Shown: one piece after another, positions 6,671-11,712 of the stretch
How positions within the stretch are numbered: position 1 is the stretch's first letter
Layout: each line of letters starts with the position of its first letter
NCBI GenBank assembly: GCA_964485695.1
Contig: CAZAKZ010000158.1
Span: 1 to 11,712, forward strand
Length of the DNA: 11,712 bases
DNA from: CAZAKZ01 sp964485695
GTDB taxonomy: Bacteria; Planctomycetota; JAFGQW01
Direction: 5' to 3'
Notes under the pieces: model-generated
What the model was told of the DNA's origin: nothing
Database searches by the model: none
Seen by the model: the letters and a program-made list of their open reading frames with translations, nothing else
Translations under genes and position numbers: made by a program

Positions 6671-7819
6671 CTAAAAACCCTCGATCTCGGGACTGCAGGG
6701 GGCATGGCTGGAAAGGGGCCCGGGGTCCTTGATCGCCTTCAGGGCGATGACCACTTTTTTCCAGAGTGGGGCCTGCAGGAACTGCGTGGTTGAATCCGGA
6801 ATCAGCGCATCACCCCGGTGCCGGATCAATCCCTTGCGATCCACGAGAACAAAGAACGGCGGCGGGTCCGGGGCATAGCGGAGCGCCAGTTCGTTCAGCG
6901 GTCCCCAGCGGTCCCCCACCTCGATCCAGGGATAGCGCTTGTTCTCGACGGCCTTCTTCAGCGCATCGGGATTCCCATCCATGTTGACGCCGATGATATG
7001 GAGGCCTTCGTACGCGTGGTTCCGGGAAATCGAAGCCAGGAAAGAACGGTCCTTTTTCGCATTTTTCGCTCGAACGGACCAGAAGTAGATGAGATAGACC
7101 TCACCCTTGAAATCCTCATGGGTGAACACCTTGCCACTCAGGTCCTTGATACGGAACGGTCTGCTGGGCTTGGATTCTTCCAGCTTGTGGTTGGTGCGGA
7201 GTGTGAGGTGGGCGAGCTTGAGCCGACACATCCGCTGGTATTCTCCGTCCGTGAGGGCGCCGCCTTCTCGCAGCACGGAAATGGTGTTGGAGGGGGGCAG
7301 CAGCATGGAAAGCTCGAAACAGGCCCGGGCCCTGTAGGCATCCGTCTTGGACGTGGATTTCAACTCCTCGAGATAGACTCTCGCCTTCAGGGGATTCTTC
7401 CTTCGATAATACTTGGACAGGGTGAATCGAGCCCTGTACTCCTGTTTTCTGTCCTCCGTGGTCAGGATCACCATCTTCAGCAGGGACTCCGCCTCCTCTC
7501 CGGCGTCCCTGTAGAGAAGCGTATGGGCCAGGAGGATTCGGGCCTCGTGGGCCTGCTCCGCCATGGGAAATTTCCTGAGGAATTTCCGGAGCGCCTGTTC
7601 CCGGTTCTGGAGGAACTCGGTGGAAAGTTGGTGGAATTCCACCTTTTCGAGGTGACTGTACGCGCGGACGAATCGATGCTCTGCCTCGGAGCCGAACCGA
7701 TCCAGGATTCTGGAGAACGCAAAGGTCGAGGCGGTCGGAGAACCGTCCTGGGCCCATGCCCGGATTCCGGCGGTCGCGAGGATCAGAGTGGAAAGAACGA
7801 GGACTCTTCCGGTGGTCAT
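6671..7819 (-). CDS. Exported TlpA-like thioredoxin-fold protein lacking the CxxC site
   Basis: From the ATG at 7819 the product has 382 residues: a signal peptide MTTGRVLVLSTLILATAGIR, cut probably after AWA (residues 21-23), a helical middle of about 45-200 resembling tetratricopeptide-type repeats, and a thioredoxin/TlpA-like domain from about 218. The domain shows the strand EVYLIYFW, the later GVNMDGN strand, and the region before VLVDRKG where the cis-proline sits (DPPPFFV). In place of the usual FWATWCPPC there is FWSVRAKN (246-253), so both redox cysteines are gone and it cannot act as a thiol oxidoreductase. It may bind a partner or ligand instead; that is inference. The ATG 7819 was chosen over a GTG at 7867 because it puts the signal peptide at the N-terminus and has GGAAGG about 11 bases upstream. 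It is convergent with the EIIA genes and divergent from the secreted pair. Confidence 0.78.
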   Translation of the reverse strand: MTTGRVLVLSTLILATAGIRAWAQDGSPTASTFAFSRILDRFGSEAEHRFVRAYSHLEKVEFHQLSTEFLQNREQALRKFLRKFPMAEQAHEARILLAHTLLYRDAGEEAESLLKMVILTTEDRKQEYRARFTLSKYYRRKNPLKARVYLEELKSTSKTDAYRARACFELSMLLPPSNTISVLREGGALTDGEYQRMCRLKLAHLTLRTNHKLEESKPSRPFRIKDLSGKVFTHEDFKGEVYLIYFWSVRAKNAKKDRSFLASISRNHAYEGLHIIGVNMDGNPDALKKAVENKRYPWIEVGDRWGPLNELALRYAPDPPPFFVLVDRKGLIRHRGDALIPDSTTQFLQAPLWKKVVIALKAIKDPGPLSSHAPCSPEIEGF

Positions 7820-7934
7820 GTATATACAGGCCTTCCAGTTTCGGGCAGCGAGAACATGGAGCCCCACCCACGACAGAGGTCTTCAGGATTCTTCGGCACC
7901 TCGATTTCTCAAGTTAAGGCAGACTCTTCCGACC

Positions 7935-7969
7935 GGAGATCTCGACCCGGGAATTTCGGGGAGATCTTC
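7935..7969. promoter_or_regulatory. Long bulged inverted repeat
   Basis: GGAGATCTC at 7935-7943 pairs with GAGATCTTC at 7961-7969 (one G-T). Inside this, CCCG (7946-7949) pairs with CGGG (7957-7960), leaving a GA bulge and a seven-base loop, for 13 pairs in total. No T-run follows on either strand. It lies about 115-150 bases before the TlpA-like gene, in its probable leader or promoter, and may be an operator or a leader RNA hairpin. Confidence 0.5.
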
Positions 7970-8115
7970 CTGCGACCATAGTAACTTATTGTTTTGCAAG
8001 TAGTTAGGGCGTATCCCCGAGGCCCGACCCTTCATACTGCTCCGGAATGCGACTTTGACCGGCCAGGGGACGGATTCATGGGCTTCTTTCCGGTCTCCGG
8101 GCCTCTCCTTCGCTC

Positions 8116-8144
8116 TTGATTTTTACCGGCCAAATCTTTACAAC
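8116..8144 (+). promoter_or_regulatory. Candidate sigma-70 promoter for the secreted pair
   Basis: TTGATT at 8116-8121 and TACAAC at 8139-8144 each match four of six consensus bases and are separated by the ideal 17. The spacer is richer in A/T than its surroundings. Transcription would start near 8151, leaving a leader of about 185 bases before the GTG at 8337. The match is moderate and could be chance. Confidence 0.35.
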
Positions 8145-8206
8145 TATGTGAATAGCAAAGGGATAGTCTCGGAGTGGGGATACCTCTCTCGCTTGAAGCC
8201 AGGGAA

Positions 8207-8243
8207 AAGACGGCTGCCCGGATTCCGGATGAGAGGCCGTCTT
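8207..8243 (+). other. Hairpin in the leader of the secreted pair
   Basis: AAGACGGC (8207-8214) and GCCGTCTT (8236-8243) are perfect reverse complements enclosing 21 bases. The loop has its own small CCGG-ATT-CCGG stem. No T-run follows, so it is not a terminator. It falls inside the probable leader of the 8337 gene and could be a structured regulatory RNA, but no known riboswitch consensus was recognised. Confidence 0.4.
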
Positions 8244-8306
8244 CACCTCGACAACTTAGTAACCGGTTTGTCGATCGCGTGATCATTCCTCTCCTGATCC
8301 CGCACG

Positions 8307-8318
8307 GATTCCGGAATC
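8307..8318. promoter_or_regulatory. 12-bp perfect palindrome before the small secreted gene
   Basis: GATTCCGGAATC reads the same on both strands and ends 18 bases before the GTG start, just before the ribosome site AAAGG. A related half (GATTCCGGA) occurs at 8221-8229. It could be a small operator or a stem near the ribosome site; at 12 bp, chance is possible. Confidence 0.25.
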
Positions 8319-8336
8319 ACGAAAGGTGTTGATCCT

Positions 8337-8966
8337 GTGAACATCGTGTCCTTTCTCCAGACTCCCACAACCACGCGCAGGATTCTGCCTCGCCTTCTCC
8401 TGCTTCTGGTCCCGTGGCTCCTGGCTCCCGTAGCATCGGCCTCCACCATCAAGGTACTTTCCCTCGAGGAACTCACTGCACGCTCCTCGGTTGTGCTGTC
8501 GGGCACAGTGAAGCACGTCCTTTCCGTCTGGGCTGTGGACGGGAGCGACATTTACACCTACGTGACACTCGACGTGAAGCGTACTCTCAAGGGAAGGGTG
8601 GAGCGACCGTCGGCCCATACCATCCGGATCAGGGGCGGACGGGTGGGAGGGATCATCTCGGTGGTGAAAGGCGCCCCCACTTTCCACAAGGGAGAGCAGG
8701 TGGTGCTGTTTCTCACCCCTCCGGATCGGGAGGGATTTCCTCGCGTCCTCAGCCTCGCCCAGGGGAAGTGGCGCGTCCGGGATGGAAAAGTCCTCTGCAG
8801 TGGCAGGGTAGACAGGCGTCCGGGGCCTGTCCGGCTCGCCACCGGAAGCATTCAATCTGCATTGCCGATGACCTCGCATCGATCTGTCCGCTCCGACCGA
8901 CAGGACCTCGTGGTCTTTCTTCGCAGGGTGGAGACGATTGTCCGTGTCTCCGGCCCGGGTAGGTAG
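8337..8966 (+). CDS. Small secreted protein of unknown function, paired with the matrixin-like/TIG protein
   Basis: The 209-residue product starts at GTG 8337 with AAAGGTG about eight bases upstream. It has a signal peptide with basic residues R14, R15 and R19, a leucine-rich core at 20-29, and a likely signal-peptidase I site after ASA (33-35). The mature part of about 174 residues is predicted from its alternating pattern to be mostly beta strand: LEELTARSSVVLSGTV, a YTYVTLDVKRTLKG segment, then a GGRVGGIISVVKGAP segment and GEQVVLFL. No catalytic motif and no cysteine pair was recognised; only one cysteine remains, near residue 155. The stop is 15 bases before the start of the large matrixin-like/TIG gene, so the two are almost surely one operon. 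I do not recognise a named family. Partner, inhibitor or envelope factor are all open, and no function is assigned. Confidence 0.85.
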   Translation: MNIVSFLQTPTTTRRILPRLLLLLVPWLLAPVASASTIKVLSLEELTARSSVVLSGTVKHVLSVWAVDGSDIYTYVTLDVKRTLKGRVERPSAHTIRIRGGRVGGIISVVKGAPTFHKGEQVVLFLTPPDREGFPRVLSLAQGKWRVRDGKVLCSGRVDRRPGPVRLATGSIQSALPMTSHRSVRSDRQDLVVFLRRVETIVRVSGPGR

Positions 8967-8981
8967 CGGAAGGAGGCTGCG

Positions 8982-11712
8982 ATGCGACGGATCTGGGGAT
9001 TGATACTCGTCGGACTCGGTTTCGTGTCCCTTTCCCTTCCGGCCCTCGGTTACCTGTGGCGCGTGGATTCGACGGGCACCCCCTTCACCTGGCCGACTTC
9101 CAGTCGGCCGGTGGTCATGGTGATGAATCAGGCAGGTGCAGCGGAGATCCAGAACGGATCGGATCTGGAGCAGCTGGAGATTGCCATGCGGTCCTGGAAC
9201 CGGGTACCGCATTCCAGCATTTCCTTTGCCACGCCCCTGAAGTCCCAGACCACCTCCCTGGCCAACGATGGAAAGCACGTGATCTTCTGGGACGAGAACG
9301 GCACCTACATCACGGATCCGACCGTCCTCGCCCTGACCCGGCTCATCGTCAACGCGAGTGGAGATATCCTCGATGCGGACCTGGTCTTCAACGGCCGGGA
9401 CTACACCTGGTCCACGAACCTGCAGCTTCCACCGATGACCCTGTCCGTCCTGGAGATCGCAACCCACGAGCTGGGCCGGATTCTCGGCCTGGACACCTCG
9501 GCCGTGGGCGCGGCTTCCATGTTCCCCCATTTCGCTCCCGAGGCGATCCGTAGCATTCCCTCCGGAGATGATGAGGCCGGCCTGTCTTCCGGCTATTCCG
9601 CACCTTCACTTCCCTCAAACCTGGGTGCCATCGCCGGCACGATCACCAGTCAGAGCACCGGAGTCTTCGGAGCGCACGTCGTGGCCATGGATGCCCAGGG
9701 TATCGTCCGGGCCGCTGCGCTGAGTGACTTAAGCGGCGCGTATTCCATCCAGGGCCTTCCCCCGGGTTCTTACACTGTGTTTGCGGAACCTCTGGATGGG
9801 CCCGTGGTCTCAAAAGACCTGGCCCAGTATTACCAGAACATCCAGACGGCCTTCCAGACGACTTTCTACGGGGGAAACTCCTCTCCCGCCCAGGTGGTGG
9901 TGACGGTAGGAAGCACATCCGGCGGCCGAACCATCGACGTGGGTACAACTTCCCCCTCGGCGAATCTGCTGTTCACGGGGACGGCCCCCAAAGGCCAGAG
10001 CATTTCCGCGTACCCGGGCTCCGGGATCACGTTCCAGGGGGAAGTGAGGGACTTCGTGGTCTGGGGAACCGGGATTCCTACGGGTTCGACGCTCTCCTTT
10101 TCAGGCGCCGGGATCACGACGACCCTCACGTCCTTCCAGAACGCCGGAAGTTTCACCGGAGTGATCAGCCGGTTGACGGTGGATTCCAATGCCGCCACCG
10201 GTCCGAGGACCATTTTCATCACGACACCCACCGGAGAGAAGACAGCCCTGGCGGGTTTCCTCGAGATCCTGCCCGCCCCGCCGGTGGTGACCGGCGTGAC
10301 CCCGTTCAGCGGCCGGGGATCGGGAGGAACACGCGTGACAGTCCTGGGAAGCGGATTCACCGTGACGGGTGGGCTCCGCGTGACCTTCGGCAATCAGGAC
10401 CTCCTGGCTGTGGAGGTCCTGGACGACCGGCGCATCACCGGCCTGACACCGCCCTCTCAGGTTGCCGGGCCGGTGGACGTGACCGTGGACACCGGGGCGG
10501 GGCAGGGGCAGAAGAAGGGCGCCTTCATCTACGGTGCAACCGTGGTGAACATCCAGTCGGTGACCCCCAACCACGGCCCACAGATCGGCGGCACGCCCGT
10601 CACCATCAAAGGAACCGGATTCCTCGACACGCTGGACGCCGTCTCCGTCACGTTCGGGGGCGAGTCTGCCACGGCTGTGATCGTGGTGGACGACAACACC
10701 ATCACCTGCAAGACACCCGCACAGGTTCAGGGCGGGCCCGTCACCGTCAAGGTGGCCAACCTGAACGGATCAGGATTCTTGCCGGGCGGGTACACGTTCG
10801 ATCCGTCTCCAGTGGTCACCACCATCAGCCCGGACAACGGCCCCCTGAAGGGTGGGCAGCTGGTGATCGTCTCGGGGAATTACTTTCTCCGCGCTCCTGC
10901 CACGACCACGGTGACCTTCGGAGGCAAGGCCGCCACGAACGTCCTCGTGGTCAATGACACCACGCTCCGGTGTGAAACACCTTCAGCCACCACGCCCGGC
11001 GCGGTCACAGTGGCGGTGACCACGATCAATGGCACGGGCACCAAACCCGGAGCCTTCACCTACAATCCGAAGCCCACAATAACCCTGGTGAATCCCGATT
11101 TCGGGCCCATGACGGGCGGGACCCTCATCACCGTGACAGGGACAGGTTTCACGTCCACGCCCGATACCCTTGTCCTGATCGGGACCAAGGCAGCCACCTA
11201 CATCAACGTGCTGGGGCCCACCAGCCTCACGTGTCAGACGCCTCTGGCCGTGGCTGCCGGGGCGGTGGACGTGGAAGTGACCAACTCCAACGGCACAGTG
11301 GTCTTGCCGAAGGGTTTCACGTACGAGCCCCCACCCACGGTGACGTCCCTGGATCCGGTGATCGGTCCCATGCCCGGCGGAACCAAGGTGACCGTCACGG
11401 GGAAGGACTTCACCACGGTGCAGGACACCACCGTGACCTTCGGGGGCAAGGCGGCCACGAACTTGCAGATCGCGAGTCCGACGCAGCTCACATGCGACAC
11501 GCCGCCGGCGACCTCGGCGGGCGTGGTGACCGTGCGGGTGACGAACCGGAACGGCTTCGGAGAACTGCCCAGCGCGTTCACGTACGAGCCGCCGCCGACC
11601 GTGACGTCGATCGATCCAGTCCTGGGTCCCATGCCCGGCGGAACCCAGGTGACCGTCACCGGAACGGACTTCACCACGGTGCAGGACACCACCGTGACCT
11701 TCGGGGGCAAGG
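8982..11712 (+). CDS. Large secreted protein: degenerate matrixin-like domain, carboxypeptidase-regulatory-like domain and IPT/TIG repeats (3' end cut)
   Basis: The frame opens at ATG 8982 with AAGGAGG five bases upstream and stays open to the right edge (910 codons seen). A signal peptide ends at ALG (21-23). Residues about 24-200 resemble matrixin-type metzincin peptidases, with a YLWRVDS start, an AMRSWNRV helix, the active-site helix IATHELGRILGLDT and the Met-turn SMFP (179-182). In HExxHxxGxxH only H162, E163 and G169 remain; the other two zinc-ligand positions are R166 and T172. Zinc-dependent proteolysis is therefore doubtful. Residues 215-271 form a carboxypeptidase-regulatory-like beta domain (GAIAGTITS to LPPGSYTVFAEPL). 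After a linker, IPT/TIG immunoglobulin-like repeats begin at about 434 and recur every 86-89 residues (521, 610, 698, 785, 872), the sixth being cut. Such proteins are usually cell-surface or secreted. It shares an operon with the small secreted protein just upstream. Confidence 0.88.
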   Translation, partial: MRRIWGLILVGLGFVSLSLPALGYLWRVDSTGTPFTWPTSSRPVVMVMNQAGAAEIQNGSDLEQLEIAMRSWNRVPHSSISFATPLKSQTTSLANDGKHVIFWDENGTYITDPTVLALTRLIVNASGDILDADLVFNGRDYTWSTNLQLPPMTLSVLEIATHELGRILGLDTSAVGAASMFPHFAPEAIRSIPSGDDEAGLSSGYSAPSLPSNLGAIAGTITSQSTGVFGAHVVAMDAQGIVRAAALSDLSGAYSIQGLPPGSYTVFAEPLDGPVVSKDLAQYYQNIQTAFQTTFYGGNSSPAQVVVTVGSTSGGRTIDVGTTSPSANLLFTGTAPKGQSISAYPGSGITFQGEVRDFVVWGTGIPTGSTLSFSGAGITTTLTSFQNAGSFTGVISRLTVDSNAATGPRTIFITTPTGEKTALAGFLEILPAPPVVTGVTPFSGRGSGGTRVTVLGSGFTVTGGLRVTFGNQDLLAVEVLDDRRITGLTPPSQVAGPVDVTVDTGAGQGQKKGAFIYGATVVNIQSVTPNHGPQIGGTPVTIKGTGFLDTLDAVSVTFGGESATAVIVVDDNTITCKTPAQVQGGPVTVKVANLNGSGFLPGGYTFDPSPVVTTISPDNGPLKGGQLVIVSGNYFLRAPATTTVTFGGKAATNVLVVNDTTLRCETPSATTPGAVTVAVTTINGTGTKPGAFTYNPKPTITLVNPDFGPMTGGTLITVTGTGFTSTPDTLVLIGTKAATYINVLGPTSLTCQTPLAVAAGAVDVEVTNSNGTVVLPKGFTYEPPPTVTSLDPVIGPMPGGTKVTVTGKDFTTVQDTTVTFGGKAATNLQIASPTQLTCDTPPATSAGVVTVRVTNRNGFGELPSAFTYEPPPTVTSIDPVLGPMPGGTQVTVTGTDFTTVQDTTVTFGGK
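10281..11712 (+). repeat. Tandem IPT/TIG domain repeats (at least six)
   Basis: Protein-level repeats of 86-89 residues start near 10281, 10542, 10809, 11073, 11334 and 11595. Each has the form P-x-V-T-x-x-x-P-x-x-G-P-x-x-GG followed by VTVxGxxF, then TFGGxxAT, then CxTP and the ending TVxVxNxNGxG...FTY. The last two are close at DNA level as well: bases 11364-11451 and 11625-11712 match at 84 of 88 positions with a period of 261. Earlier units have diverged much more. The array may continue beyond the edge. Confidence 0.88.

Larger units (their letters stand above)
7820..8336. other. Divergent regulatory region (517 bases) without a gene
   Basis: The region lies between the minus-strand TlpA-like gene and the plus-strand secreted pair. 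Frames across it (8055-8282 plus, starting at TTG; 8032-8286 minus) have no ribosome site and no recognisable sequence, so it is treated as non-coding. It holds a strong hairpin (7935-7969), an AT-rich patch (about 7978-8004) that may carry the minus-strand promoter, a plausible plus-strand promoter (8116-8144), a leader hairpin (8207-8243) and a 12-bp perfect palindrome (8307-8318). Confidence 0.6.

Noticed and set aside
6818..7981. 387-codon plus-strand frame opposite the TlpA-like gene
   Set aside because: The minus-strand frame has a signal peptide and a thioredoxin-like domain in order; the plus-strand product has no coherent features.
8058..8132. Direct repeat ACCGGCCA at 8058-8065 and 8125-8132
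   Set aside because: Eight bases with a GGCC core is expected by chance at this base composition, and the spacing of 67 is not a whole number of helix turns. Not enough to call operators.
8055..8282. 75-codon plus-strand frame starting at TTG in the divergent region
   Set aside because: It has no ribosome site and contains the candidate promoter and leader hairpin. There is no sequence resemblance, though expression data could revive it.
8283..9530. 415-codon minus-strand frame opposite the secreted pair
   Set aside because: Both plus-strand genes have strong ribosome sites and signal peptides; the antisense product is a composition artefact.
11234..11710. Repetitive minus-strand frame opposite the TIG repeats
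   Set aside because: It is the reverse complement of the TIG array and repeats only because the sense strand does.

Overview
This is a GC-rich bacterial chromosome window with no phage, plasmid, transposon, CRISPR or RNA-gene signature. The gene mix is a lysine-rich H1-like protein, a two-protein Ntr-type PTS set with its own enzyme I, a TlpA-like exported protein, and a very large secreted TIG-repeat protein fused to a matrixin-type domain. That mix would fit an Acidobacteriota or deltaproteobacterial-type lineage. This is an impression from gene content only and the confidence is low.

Left part (1-3247, all minus strand). A polysaccharide flippase gene (1625-3247) is followed downstream by rlmN (520-1569), the 23S rRNA/tRNA adenine-C2 methyltransferase. 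After a 275-base gap with a possible terminator comes an H1-like histone-tail gene (1-244) that runs off the left edge and contains an exact 42-bp tandem repeat.

Middle part (3248-6615, plus strand). A 326-base divergent intergenic region carries a 32-bp near-perfect palindrome, and a second palindrome sits on the start codon of the next gene. That gene is a complete PTS enzyme I (ptsI, 3574-5319). Two EIIA proteins of the PtsN/fructose family follow (5603-6055 and 6139-6615), each with its phosphohistidine motif. No HPr and no EIIB/EIIC permease is present, so this looks like a regulatory phosphorelay rather than a sugar importer.

Right part (6671-11712). A minus-strand exported protein (6671-7819) has a helical N-terminal half and a thioredoxin/TlpA-like C-terminal domain in which both cysteines of the CxxC site are missing. 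A 517-base divergent region holds several inverted repeats and a possible promoter. Then come two closely spaced plus-strand genes for secreted proteins: a small protein of unknown function (8337-8966), and a protein of more than 910 residues (8982 to the right edge). The large protein has a signal peptide, a matrixin-like domain with a degenerate zinc motif (HELGRILGLDT), a carboxypeptidase-regulatory-like beta domain and at least six IPT/TIG repeats.

No single clearly new system stands out. The strongest leads are the two apparently catalytically dead exported domains (6671-7819 and 8982 onward), the HPr-less PTS set, and the two palindromes upstream of and across the ptsI start.
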